Shown here piece after piece: positions 6,809-13,892 of a stretch of DNA of 18,058 nt. Numbering within the stretch: position 1 is the stretch's first letter; the number at the start of each line of letters is the position of its first letter. This stretch comes from Chloroflexota bacterium (GTDB lineage: Bacteria; Chloroflexota; Anaerolineae; Anaerolineales; Villigracilaceae), in NCBI GenBank assembly GCA_026389975.1, contig JAPLGV010000152.1, positions 1-18,058 on the forward strand, written 5' to 3'. A model generated the notes under the pieces. That model was not told the origin of the DNA, did not search any database, and saw only the letters and a list, made by a program, of their open reading frames with translations. A program made the position numbers and the translations under genes.

Positions 6809-7908
6809 GCCTCATTCACCCAATCCAGAAATCCCTTCTCCTTCGGCTTGACCGTCGTGCCAAGCGTAGCCGCCAGTTTCTCGAATAGCTCACGCTGTTC
6901 CTTCGTCAGCTTGGACGGAATGTCCACATTGATAAGCACCAACTGGTTGCCGCGGCCGCTCTTGCGCAGGTAGGGTACGCCGCGCGCCTTGAGCGTGAAC
7001 ACCTTGCCCGGCTGCGTCCCGGCAGGGATTTTAAGTTTTGAAGTTCCATCCACAGTCGGAACTTCCACGTCCGCGCCAAGCACGGCCTGGGCCACGTTAA
7101 TGTCCAGGTTGAGAAGGATATCGTTCTCGCGGCGTTTGAAGAACTTGTGCGACTGGACAGCCAGCAGCAGGTACAGATTGCCCTGCGGCCCGCCCAGAAT
7201 TCCAGGCTCGCCTTCCCCTGCCAGACGGATCTGCGTGCCATTGTCCACGCCTGCCGGAACCTGGACGGTCTTCTTGACCGTTTTTCGTTCCAGCCCGGAC
7301 CCGCGGCATGTATGACAGGGCGTGGAGATAACCTCGCCGCGTCCGCCGCAGGTGGGACATGGCCCGGACTGCATCATCGAGCCAAAAATCGTCTGACGCA
7401 CCTGGCGGACTTCGCCGTGCCCGCCGCAGGTGCCGCAGCGCTGCGGGTTGGTACCTGGTTCAGCACAGGACCCGCGGCAGGTTCCGCAGGTTTCGTTGCG
7501 AGTCACTTCAACGGTCTTCTCTGCGCCAAAGACGGCTTCCTCGAAGGTCAGGTCCAGGTGCACTTGCAGGTCGCGCCCCCGCCGCGGGCGGCGCGAACGG
7601 CCCCCGCCGCCCATATTAATCCCGAAGAACTGCTCGAAAATATCCGAGAAGTCCATCGTGGCGTAATCGGGCATGCCGCCCATTTCACCCAGGCCGGCGC
7701 GGCCGTACTGGTCGTAGCGGGCGCGTTTCTGCGGGTCCGAAAGGACGCCGTAGGCCTCGTTAATTTCCTTGAATTTTTCCTCGGCGTCCGATTCCTTGCT
7801 CACGTCGGGATGATACTGGCGCGCCAGTTTGCGGAAGGCAGTCTTGATGTCATCCGTGGAGGCGTTCCTGGGAATGCCCAGGATTTCGTAGTAGTCGCGA
7901 TTGGTCAT
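6796..7908 (-). CDS. dnaJ: Chaperone protein DnaJ (Hsp40)
   Basis: Co-chaperone that stimulates the DnaK ATPase and delivers substrates. The 370-residue product has the N-terminal J domain with HPD at 33-35, a Gly-rich linker (about 72-105), the zinc domain with four cysteine pairs (C141/C144, C158/C161, C184/C187, C198/C201), and the two C-terminal beta domains including LKIPAGTQPGKVFTLKARGVPYL in two adjoining blocks. The first zinc repeat reads CxxCxGxC (C148) where the family usually has CxxCxGxG. The zinc-ligand cysteines are all kept, so activity is likely intact. It is the last gene of the hrcA-grpE-dnaK-dnaJ operon, 50 bases after dnaK. The ribosome-binding site is weak, so initiation may depend on coupling or on the upstream hairpin. 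Confidence 0.97.
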   Translation of the reverse strand: MTNRDYYEILGIPRNASTDDIKTAFRKLARQYHPDVSKESDAEEKFKEINEAYGVLSDPQKRARYDQYGRAGLGEMGGMPDYATMDFSDIFEQFFGINMGGGGRSRRPRRGRDLQVHLDLTFEEAVFGAEKTVEVTRNETCGTCRGSCAEPGTNPQRCGTCGGHGEVRQVRQTIFGSMMQSGPCPTCGGRGEVISTPCHTCRGSGLERKTVKKTVQVPAGVDNGTQIRLAGEGEPGILGGPQGNLYLLLAVQSHKFFKRRENDILLNLDINVAQAVLGADVEVPTVDGTSKLKIPAGTQPGKVFTLKARGVPYLRKSGRGNQLVLINVDIPSKLTKEQRELFEKLAATLGTTVKPKEKGFLDWVNEALGG

Positions 7909-7930
7909 AGGTCAACGGGAACAGAAAATA

Positions 7931-7952
7931 GTGAATGGGGCAGGCCATTCAC
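7931..7952 (-). other. Intercistronic stem-loop between dnaK and dnaJ
   Basis: A perfect 8-bp inverted repeat, GTGAATGG (7931-7938) and CCATTCAC (7945-7952), with a 6-base loop, in the 50-bp gap between the dnaK stop and the dnaJ start. No T-run follows, so processing or differential mRNA stability is a more likely use than termination. Related GTGAAT/ATTCAC strings occur in the rest of the gap. Confidence 0.55.
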
Positions 7953-7958
7953 GATACC

Positions 7959-9845
7959 CTATTCACTTCCTTTTCCTTCACTTTCAACCGTGTTCTCACC
8001 ATCGGGTTTTTGCGGATCGGCTTCCGGTCCGGGCTGCTCCGGGGCCTGCTCATAAGCTGCCGCGCCGACTTTCTGGACGGCCTGGCTGAGGGCATCCACC
8101 GCCTTGCGGATGGCCGGCTCGTCTTCGCCCTCTTTCACCTTCTTGACTTCGTCCACGGCTGCCTGGACCTCGGTCTTGCCCTCCGCCGGAACCTTTTCGC
8201 CGAGTTCGTTCAAAACCTTCTCAGCGCCGTAGACTGAATTATCAGCGGTATTCCTGGCCTCGATCAAATCGCGGCGCTGCTTGTCTTCGGCAGCGTGCAT
8301 TTCGGCTTCCTTGCGCATGCGTTCCACTTCATCCTTCGCCAGGCCAGACGAGGCAGTGATGGTGATATGCTGGCTGCGTCCGCTGGCCTTGTCCTGCGCG
8401 GTGACTTTCAGGATGCCGTTGGCGTCAATGTCAAAGGTCACTTCAATCTGAGGAATGCCGCGCGGGGCAGGCGGGATGCCGTCCAGGATGAATTTGCCGA
8501 GCGACTTGTTATCCACGGCCATCGGGCGCTCCCCTTGCAGAACGTGGATTTCGACCTGTGTCTGGCTGTCGGAGGCAGTCGAGAAAACCTGGCTCTTGCG
8601 GGTCGGGATGGTGGTGTTGCGCTCGATCTGCGGCGTGGCGACGCTGCCCAGTGTTTCGATTGAAAGCGACAGCGGGGTGACATCCAGCAGGAGGATGTCT
8701 TTCACATCGCCGCTCAGCACACCCGCCTGGATGGCTGCGCCGACGGCCACCACCTCGTCAGGGTTGACACCTTTATGGGGTTCCTTGCCGAAGAAACGGC
8801 GGACGGCTTCCTGTACGGCGGGCATACGGGTCATGCCGCCCACCATGACCACCTCGTCGATGTCGGAAGCCGAAAGACCGGCATCGGCCAGCGCCTGTTT
8901 GAGCGGGGTCAGCGTTCCTTCCACCAGATCAGCGGTGAGCTGCTCCAGTTTGGCGCGGGTCATGGTCATCACCAGGTGCTTCGGTCCGGAGGCGTCGGCT
9001 GTGAGATAGGGCAGGTTGACCTCGGTCTGCATCATCGTCGAGAGTTCGATCTTGGCCTTTTCGGCGGCTTCGCGCAGACGCTGGAGTGACTGCCGATCCT
9101 GGCGCAGGTCAATGCCACTCTCTTTCTGGAACTCCTGGGTGAAATAGTCTATGATGCGCTGGTCGAAGTCGTCGCCGCCCAGGAAGGTGTTGCCGTTGGT
9201 GGAACGGACCTGGAAGACGCCTTCGCCCACATCGAGGATAGAAATATCAAACGTCCCCCCGCCCAAATCATAGACCGCGATAATCTCGTTGGTTTTCTTA
9301 TCCAGGCCATAGGCCAGCGAGGATGCAGTCGGCTCATTGATGATACGCAGTACGTCCAGGCCGGCAATCTTGCCAGCATCCTTCGTCGCATTGCGCTGGG
9401 CGTCATTAAAGTACGCCGGGACGGTAATCACCGCCTGCGTAACCGATTCGCCGAGATAGGCTTCGGCATCGCGTTTGATCTTGGCCAGGATCATAGCCGA
9501 GATTTCCGGCGGGGAATATTCCTTGTCGTCCATCTTGACACGCACATCGCCGTTGTCGGCGGGAAACGCCGTATACGGGACCCGCGGCAGGGTGCGCTGA
9601 ACTTCCGGGTCTTCGTACTTACGACCCATGAAACGCTTGATGGAAAAGATAGTGTTCTGGGAATTGACGATAGCCTGGTTGCGAGCCACCCGTCCCACCA
9701 GCCGCTCGTGATTTTTGTTGATCGCCACCACCGACGGCACCAACCGCTCCCCTTCTGAGGACGAGATGACGACCGGTTCAGCCCCCATCATCACCGCCCC
9801 CACTGAGTTCGTTGTTCCCAGGTCGATTCCAATAATTTTTGACAT
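7959..9845 (-). CDS. dnaK: Molecular chaperone DnaK (Hsp70)
   Basis: ATP-dependent Hsp70 chaperone of the cytoplasm. The 628-residue length is normal. The ATPase domain shows phosphate-1 GIDLGTTNS (6-14), the signature VYDLGGGTFDISILDVG, the adenosine motif VVMVGGMTRMPAVQEAV and VNPDEVVAVGAA. The interdomain linker is DILLLDVTPLSL. The substrate-binding domain has IEVTFDIDANGILKVTAQDK, followed by the helical lid and an acidic Pro/Gly/Glu-rich tail (EQAPEQPGPEAD...). The ribosome-binding site GGAG lies about 9 bases before the ATG. It sits between grpE (47-base gap with a hairpin) and dnaJ, and should be under HrcA control through the CIRCE element upstream of hrcA. Confidence 0.98.
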   Translation of the reverse strand: MSKIIGIDLGTTNSVGAVMMGAEPVVISSSEGERLVPSVVAINKNHERLVGRVARNQAIVNSQNTIFSIKRFMGRKYEDPEVQRTLPRVPYTAFPADNGDVRVKMDDKEYSPPEISAMILAKIKRDAEAYLGESVTQAVITVPAYFNDAQRNATKDAGKIAGLDVLRIINEPTASSLAYGLDKKTNEIIAVYDLGGGTFDISILDVGEGVFQVRSTNGNTFLGGDDFDQRIIDYFTQEFQKESGIDLRQDRQSLQRLREAAEKAKIELSTMMQTEVNLPYLTADASGPKHLVMTMTRAKLEQLTADLVEGTLTPLKQALADAGLSASDIDEVVMVGGMTRMPAVQEAVRRFFGKEPHKGVNPDEVVAVGAAIQAGVLSGDVKDILLLDVTPLSLSIETLGSVATPQIERNTTIPTRKSQVFSTASDSQTQVEIHVLQGERPMAVDNKSLGKFILDGIPPAPRGIPQIEVTFDIDANGILKVTAQDKASGRSQHITITASSGLAKDEVERMRKEAEMHAAEDKQRRDLIEARNTADNSVYGAEKVLNELGEKVPAEGKTEVQAAVDEVKKVKEGEDEPAIRKAVDALSQAVQKVGAAAYEQAPEQPGPEADPQKPDGENTVESEGKGSE

Positions 9846-9873
9846 GCTGATTTCTCCAAAAAAGATTATGGTA

Positions 9874-9890
9874 GCGCAGAGACGCTGCGC
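9874..9890 (-). other. Intercistronic stem-loop between grpE and dnaK
   Basis: A perfect 6-bp GC-rich inverted repeat, GCGCAG (9874-9879) and CTGCGC (9885-9890), with a 5-base loop. It starts two bases after the grpE stop codon and ends upstream of the dnaK ribosome-binding site. No T-run follows. Possibly an RNA-processing or stability element. Confidence 0.5.
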
Positions 9891-9892
9891 CC

Positions 9893-10462
9893 TTATTGCG
9901 CCACCCTCACCAGCGCCGGGCGGATGACTCGCTCACCCAACAAATAGCCGTTCTGCACGACAGCGATAATCTGTCCGCTTTCGTGGTCTTCGCTCGGTTC
10001 CTGCAAGATGGCCTCGTGGAAGTTCGGGTCGAACATCTGCCCCTCGGCCTCGATGCGCTTCAGGCCCTCTGACTCCAGGATAAATTGCAGTTTACGGTAA
10101 ATCAACTCGATGCCGTCCACCCAGGCCAGGTCAGCAGGACGCGCCGCCAGGGCACGTTCCATATCATCCAGGATTGGCAAATAACGTTTGATGATGCTGC
10201 CGGCCGCATTCTGGTAGGTTTCAGCCTTTTCAGCTTCGACACGCCGCCGGTAGTTCTGGAAGTCGGCCGCGGAGCGCTGCCAGCCGTCCTTGTATTCGGC
10301 AGCCTGGGACTCGGCTTCGGCCAGTTGTTTTTCGAGTTCGGCGAGAGCAGGGGAAGTGCCCGGCGCCTCTTCGGGTCCATGACCCGCTACCGGCGCGGCG
10401 GCAGCCTCGGGCGTACCCTCCGCCTTGGGTTCAGTCTGGTGCAACTTCTTATTCTTAATCAT
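9893..10462 (-). CDS. grpE: Nucleotide exchange factor GrpE
   Basis: Releases ADP from DnaK in the chaperone cycle. The 189-residue product has a disordered Ala/Glu/Pro-rich head (1-40), a long coiled-coil helix (about 40-100: ALAELEKQLAEAESQAAEY, then DFQNYRRRVEAEK), and the C-terminal beta domain with the GrpE signature FDPNFHEAI ... GQIIAVVQNGYLLGERVIRPALV. The ATG at 10462 has GGAG about 6 bases upstream. Its first 8 bases overlap the end of hrcA (ATGATTAA arrangement), implying translational coupling. Confidence 0.97.
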   Translation of the reverse strand: MIKNKKLHQTEPKAEGTPEAAAAPVAGHGPEEAPGTSPALAELEKQLAEAESQAAEYKDGWQRSAADFQNYRRRVEAEKAETYQNAAGSIIKRYLPILDDMERALAARPADLAWVDGIELIYRKLQFILESEGLKRIEAEGQMFDPNFHEAILQEPSEDHESGQIIAVVQNGYLLGERVIRPALVRVAQ

Positions 10463-11501
10463 TTTCTTCTCCTACCATTGTTTCAGATACCAGGCCGCTC
10501 AACAAATCGGCCATAAAGCGGACGGTGGGGATGGTGCGAGCATAGGGCATACGCATCGGCCCAAAGACGCCCAGCATGCCGGTGACGAGGCCAGGAATGC
10601 CATAGCGGGCCAGGACAACCGAACATTGTTTCAACTCTTCCCATTTGCCCTCACCGCCGATCAACACCTGGACACCGCCCACCGTGGCATTGTTGGTGGT
10701 GCGTGCCAACAGGTCTTGCAGCAGCGAACGCTCCTCAAACAGATGCACGGCCCGGCGGGCATCGCCGGATTCAAGGAATTCGGGTTCGGAAAGAACATTG
10801 GTCAAGCCGTCCAAATAGATTTCGCCGGAAACGCGCTGTTCGCCGCGGTTCATGTCCTGGAGGACGAGGGTCAGGATATCCTTTTCGAGGGAATCAGCAC
10901 GCGCAGGAAAGGCCGCGATTTCTTCGGTGGTCTTTCCCAGGCAGACCTGGTTGAGCCGGTCGGCAGCGGCCGACAGGCGTCCCTGCACCACCGGCTCGGC
11001 CAGGGTCAGGATTTGCTGGCTGACCTCCCCGCCGGTCATGACCAACACCATCAGCACCTGCCGTCCCTGGGTGGAGATGAGTTCCACGTGTTTGTAGTGC
11101 GAACGCTCTGAATGCGGCGCGGTGACGATGGAGGCCGCGCGTGAATGTTGCGCCAGGATGGAAGCCGCCAGCGGCATCCACTGCTCCACATCCTGACGGG
11201 CCTGGTAAAACTGGTGAGAGATGGTGTCGCGCGCCGGTTCGGGCAGGTCGGATGGGTAGACCACGTGGGTGACGAAATAGCGGTAGCCTTCCTCGGTGGG
11301 AACACGCCCCGCTGATGTGTGCGGCTGGCGCAGGTAACCGGACTCGGTCAGCACGGCCATTTCGTTGCGGACGGTGGCGGTGCTCATATCAAGTTTGTAA
11401 CACTCCACCAAACGCACTGAACCGACTGGCTGTGCAGTTTCAGTATAGTGACGCACAACAAGGGCAAGGATCAGGCGCTGGCGTTCGGTGAGGTCATTCA
11501 T
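10455..11501 (-). CDS. hrcA: Heat-inducible transcription repressor HrcA
   Basis: Repressor that binds CIRCE operators and depends on chaperonin GroEL for activity in characterised species. 348 residues, the usual size. The N-terminal winged helix (about 1-75) contains LTERQRLILALVVRHYTETA, VGSVRLVE, STATVRNEMAVLTESGYL and the wing HTSAGRVPTEEGYRYFV. The rest is the GAF-like dimerisation region ending with VLIGGEGKWEELKQCSVVLA and GMLGVFGPMRMPYARTI. A CIRCE element lies 31 bases upstream, so the gene is autoregulated and leads the operon. There is no good ribosome-binding site before ATG 11501 (AATCAAAA), which may keep repressor levels low. Confidence 0.96.
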   Translation of the reverse strand: MNDLTERQRLILALVVRHYTETAQPVGSVRLVECYKLDMSTATVRNEMAVLTESGYLRQPHTSAGRVPTEEGYRYFVTHVVYPSDLPEPARDTISHQFYQARQDVEQWMPLAASILAQHSRAASIVTAPHSERSHYKHVELISTQGRQVLMVLVMTGGEVSQQILTLAEPVVQGRLSAAADRLNQVCLGKTTEEIAAFPARADSLEKDILTLVLQDMNRGEQRVSGEIYLDGLTNVLSEPEFLESGDARRAVHLFEERSLLQDLLARTTNNATVGGVQVLIGGEGKWEELKQCSVVLARYGIPGLVTGMLGVFGPMRMPYARTIPTVRFMADLLSGLVSETMVGEEND

Positions 11502-11531
11502 TTTTGATTCGTGGTATTCGTGTTTGCAGTT

Positions 11532-11558
11532 TTAGCACTCTCAAGGCGAGAGTGCTAA
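11532..11558 (-). promoter_or_regulatory. CIRCE operator (HrcA binding site)
   Basis: An exact consensus CIRCE inverted repeat: TTAGCACTC, nine-base spacer, GAGTGCTAA (11532-11540 and 11550-11558). It lies in the expected 5' leader of the hrcA operon mRNA, just after the predicted start site, as in other CIRCE-regulated operons. Confidence 0.97.
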
Positions 11559-11571
11559 TTGAACGTGAATA

Positions 11572-11601
11572 ATGATACCATGTCCATTCGATGGGCGTCA
11601 A
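11572..11601 (-). promoter_or_regulatory. hrcA-grpE-dnaK-dnaJ operon promoter
   Basis: On the minus strand: -35 TTGACG (11596-11601), 18-bp spacer, -10 TATCAT (11572-11577), start near 11565 and CIRCE beginning a few bases later. A second possible pair, TGGACA (11581-11586) with TTCAAT (11558-11563) and a 17-bp spacer, overlaps CIRCE by one base. Either would be blocked by HrcA bound to CIRCE. Confidence 0.65.
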
Positions 11602-11667
11602 TAAGAGGGGTGTTAGAATTTTGGAGGCACGTTGTCCCAGGAGGAAAGTCCCTCTGAAAAAGGATTG

Positions 11668-12324
11668 CTACCGCCAAAACTGGAACTGGCTCAAACCCAG
11701 CATCGCCAGCGAGAGCGGGATTTGCAAGCGGAGCGAAATCCACCCCACCGCCAGCCAGAAAAAGTCGTTCACGAACGGCACATACCACAGGACGACAAAA
11801 ACAATCATCAGGATGATATTGCTGTACTGGTCAATATTGAAGCGCAGTTGCCGGTTGAGGAACGGCGCCAGAGCGCGGTACCCGTCAAACGGCGGCACAG
11901 GGATCAGGTTCAACACCACCGCGGTCACTTGCAGTAAAGCCAGAAACGCCAGTCCCGGCCAGATGCCGCTGGAACTGACTGGCAGAAAGTTCAGAATGAT
12001 CGCCAGGAGGATCGCCAGCACCAGGTTGGAGGCCGGTCCCGCCAGCGAGACGGCGCTCTCCCAGCGCTTGCTGCGCAGCGGCCAGGTCTCGATGTAGACG
12101 GCCCCGCCGGGCAGGCCGATTACGCCCAGCAGCAGGAAAACCACCGGCAGGACAATCGAATAAACCGGGTGGGTGTACTTGAGCGGGTTGAAGGTCAGGT
12201 AGCCCTTGTCCTTGACGCTGGTGTCCCCGCCGTAATACGCCACCACGGCGTGCGAAAACTCGTGCAGACACAGCGAAAAAACCCAGCCCACGATGACAAC
12301 GATGAAGGCGGTTGCTTTTTCCAT
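11668..12324 (-). CDS. Site-2 protease family (M50) membrane metalloprotease
   Basis: 218 residues, almost all membrane helices. The zinc-binding HEFSH motif (H21, H25) lies inside the first hydrophobic segment. The second M50 motif NLIPVPPFDGYR (residues 139-150, D147 as third zinc ligand) lies inside a later one. GPASNLVLAILLAIILNFLP (96-115) is a further conserved helix. There is no PDZ or CBS domain, so it is a minimal M50 protein like many short rhomboid-sized family members. Members cut transmembrane substrates; the substrate here is unknown. It is translationally coupled to galE through a TAATG stop-start overlap, with AAGGA in the last galE codons as ribosome-binding site. The galE partner gives no obvious functional clue. 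Confidence 0.9.
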   Translation of the reverse strand: MEKATAFIVVIVGWVFSLCLHEFSHAVVAYYGGDTSVKDKGYLTFNPLKYTHPVYSIVLPVVFLLLGVIGLPGGAVYIETWPLRSKRWESAVSLAGPASNLVLAILLAIILNFLPVSSSGIWPGLAFLALLQVTAVVLNLIPVPPFDGYRALAPFLNRQLRFNIDQYSNIILMIVFVVLWYVPFVNDFFWLAVGWISLRLQIPLSLAMLGLSQFQFWR

Positions 12325-13304
12325 TAGTTATCCTTATAGCCTTGCGGGTGTGTGCGGTGCCAGTCCCAGGCGCTGGCAACGATGTCGGTCAAATCGGGAT
12401 GACGCGGCGTCCAGCCCAACTCGCGGCGGATTTTTTCAGACGAAGCCACCAGACGCGGCGCGTCGCCCGGACGGCGCGGGGACTCGAGGACCGGGATCGG
12501 GTGACCGGTCACGCGGCGGGCAGTCTCGATCACTTCCCAGACCGAGTACCCGCTCCCATTGCCGAGGTTATAGACCAGCCGGTCACGTTCGCCCAACGCC
12601 TCCAGCGCCAGCAGGTGCGCCGAAACCAGGTCGGCGATGTGAATATAGTCACGGATGCAGGTGCCGTCCGGCGTGGGATAGTCCGTGCCATAGATGGAGG
12701 CGGCGTCGCGCAGGCCAAGGGCCACTTTTAACACCAATGGGATGAGATGCGACTCGGGCAGGTGCGCCTCGCCCCGTCCCGGCAGGGCACCGCAGGCGTT
12801 GAAATAGCGCAGGGCGGCAAAGTGCAGTCCGTGGATCTTGCGATACCATTCCAGAGCTTGCTCGATGGCTAGTTTGGTGAAACCGTAAGCATTGGCTGGG
12901 TCAATGGCAGAATCTTCATTTAACGGTGCATCATTGGAGGCATAGACTGCCGCCGTGGACGAGAGCACGAACCGTTCCACTCCGGCGCGTGTCGCGGCTT
13001 CGATCAGTTGCAGCGAATTTGCCAGGTTGTTTTTGAAAAACTTGCCGGGGTCTTTCATTGACTCGCCTGCCTCGATGAAGGCTGCGAAGTGCATCACCGC
13101 GTCGTACTTTTCAGAGGCCAGGGCAGCCGTCAGGGCGGCGAAATCGCCAAGGTCGGCCTGAATGAAGCGCGCCGCCTCGGGTACGGCACCCCGGTACCCG
13201 GTCACGAGCGAGTCGTAGACAGTGACAGAATGCCCTGCAATGAGAAGTGCTTCTGCGGTAGCCGAGCCAATGTAGCCTGCCCCGCCGGTAACGAAGATAT
13301 TCAT
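12324..13304 (-). CDS. galE: UDP-glucose 4-epimerase
   Basis: Interconverts UDP-glucose and UDP-galactose with bound NAD, supplying sugars for surface polysaccharides and galactose use. 326 residues. The Rossmann motif GGAGYIG is at 7-13, the DSLVTGYRGAVP loop follows the second strand, the substrate loop has FVLSSTAAVY with catalytic Ser at 115-116, and Y140-x3-K144 forms the catalytic pair. Also present are ALRYFNACGA, the NAC-type loop, and PTPDGTCIRDYIHIADL, typical of GalE rather than generic epimerases. GGAG lies 5 bases before the ATG. It is followed directly by the M50 protease gene in one transcript. Confidence 0.93.
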   Translation of the reverse strand: MNIFVTGGAGYIGSATAEALLIAGHSVTVYDSLVTGYRGAVPEAARFIQADLGDFAALTAALASEKYDAVMHFAAFIEAGESMKDPGKFFKNNLANSLQLIEAATRAGVERFVLSSTAAVYASNDAPLNEDSAIDPANAYGFTKLAIEQALEWYRKIHGLHFAALRYFNACGALPGRGEAHLPESHLIPLVLKVALGLRDAASIYGTDYPTPDGTCIRDYIHIADLVSAHLLALEALGERDRLVYNLGNGSGYSVWEVIETARRVTGHPIPVLESPRRPGDAPRLVASSEKIRRELGWTPRHPDLTDIVASAWDWHRTHPQGYKDN

Positions 13305-13322
13305 AGTTTCTCCAATAGGAAA

Positions 13323-13328
13323 ATTATA
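13323..13328 (-). promoter_or_regulatory. Probable -10 element of the galE promoter
   Basis: Perfect TATAAT on the minus strand, 18 bases before the galE ATG. No good -35 is visible at 16-18 bp, so an activator or an unusual sigma contact may be needed, or the element may be chance. Confidence 0.45.
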
Positions 13329-13342
13329 TCGTACTCTCCTGC

Positions 13343-13372
13343 TTGACGGGCACGCCCGTTACGCATTATACT
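13343..13372 (+). promoter_or_regulatory. tRNA-Pro promoter with palindromic spacer
   Basis: TTGACG (13343-13348) and TATACT (13367-13372) with an 18-bp spacer, or TTATAC with 17. The expected start is only a few bases before the tRNA. The spacer overlaps an inverted repeat, ACGGGC-AC-GCCCGT (13346-13359). It faces away from the galE promoter. Confidence 0.65.
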
Positions 13373-13381
13373 CACGCTGTC

Positions 13382-13454
13382 CGGGGTGTAGCGCAGCTGG
13401 TAGCGCACCGCGTTTGGGACGCGGGGGTCGGCGGTTCGAATCCGCCCACCCCGA
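13382..13454 (+). tRNA. tRNA-Pro (anticodon UGG)
   Basis: A 73-base cloverleaf. The acceptor stem CGGGGTG (13382-13388) pairs perfectly with CACCCCG (13447-13453), followed by discriminator A. The D arm contains AGCGCAGCTGGTAGCGC, and the anticodon stem CCGCG/CGCGG carries loop TTTGGGA with anticodon TGG at 13415-13417 and G37. The T arm has GGTTCGAATCC. CCA is not encoded (CTG follows), so it must be added by the nucleotidyltransferase. Confidence 0.97.
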
Positions 13455-13457
13455 CTG

Positions 13458-13487
13458 ACCGCCGAGACCACCCTGGTTCTCGGCGGT
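13458..13487 (+). terminator. Hairpin after tRNA-Pro, possible terminator
   Basis: A perfect 10-bp stem, ACCGCCGAGA (13458-13467) with TCTCGGCGGT (13478-13487), extended by CCA/TGG inside the loop, starts four bases after the tRNA. Only a short mixed T stretch (TATGTT) follows. It is therefore a weak intrinsic terminator or a 3' processing structure. Confidence 0.5.
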
Positions 13488-13507
13488 TATGTTACCGCAG
13501 GATACAG

Positions 13508-13549
13508 ATATGCTAAAGCATGATTTGCTCAAGAATCATATGCTACAAT
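13508..13549 (+). promoter_or_regulatory. Promoter region of the 99-residue gene with paired ATATGCTA boxes
   Basis: An extended -10, TGC-TACAAT (13541-13549), predicts a start near 13556, 13 bases before the ATG. The -35 is poor. The 8-base word ATATGCTA occurs at 13508-13515 and 13538-13545, 30 bp apart (about three helical turns), with the second copy overlapping the -10. That layout suits a repressor or activator site, which is inference. Confidence 0.45.
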
Positions 13550-13568
13550 AGCAAAGAGGAATTCAATT

Positions 13569-13868
13569 ATGGCCCGAAAGAAATTGGATGGTGTCATCGA
13601 AGCTGTGCACTATACAGCGGGCGGCAAAATTGCCGTCGTTCGCGCGTATGAACGCCATGGTGTAGTGTGGTCCGACCACGTATTGCTTGAACGCAAAGAA
13701 CTGTCCGAACGGCTCAAGCAGGGCAAACGTTTCGTGGTCGGGGAACGCAAAATCTATCTCGGCAGCGTTTTTGAAACCGGTACGGCGGTACGTCAGATAG
13801 AAGGCAATATCGTTACCGAAGGGCAGACAAGTGCGCGCGATCTTCTGACCGGAGTTCCGGTTTTCTAG
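13569..13868 (+). CDS. Conserved small protein of unknown function
   Basis: 99 residues, no family recognised. Predicted strands alternate with charged turns: DGVIEAVHYTAGGKIAVVRAY, VWSDHVLLERKEL, FVVGERKIYLGSVFETGTAV. This suggests a small beta-barrel or SH3-like fold. There is no signal peptide, membrane segment or cysteine motif. AGAGGA lies about 9 bases before the ATG. Codon use and GC look native. It is followed after 24 bases by the NERD-like membrane protein gene and probably shares its transcript, so the two may act together. This could be a nucleic-acid or regulatory barrel protein, but nothing in the sequence proves it. Confidence 0.8.
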   Translation: MARKKLDGVIEAVHYTAGGKIAVVRAYERHGVVWSDHVLLERKELSERLKQGKRFVVGERKIYLGSVFETGTAVRQIEGNIVTEGQTSARDLLTGVPVF

Positions 13869-13892
13869 CCGCTTTCCCTGGAAGGCTGTCCC

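Noticed and set aside
11591..12097. 170-codon frame on the plus strand opposite the M50 gene
   Set aside because: No domain or ribosome-binding site, and the minus-strand frame has complete M50 protease motifs.
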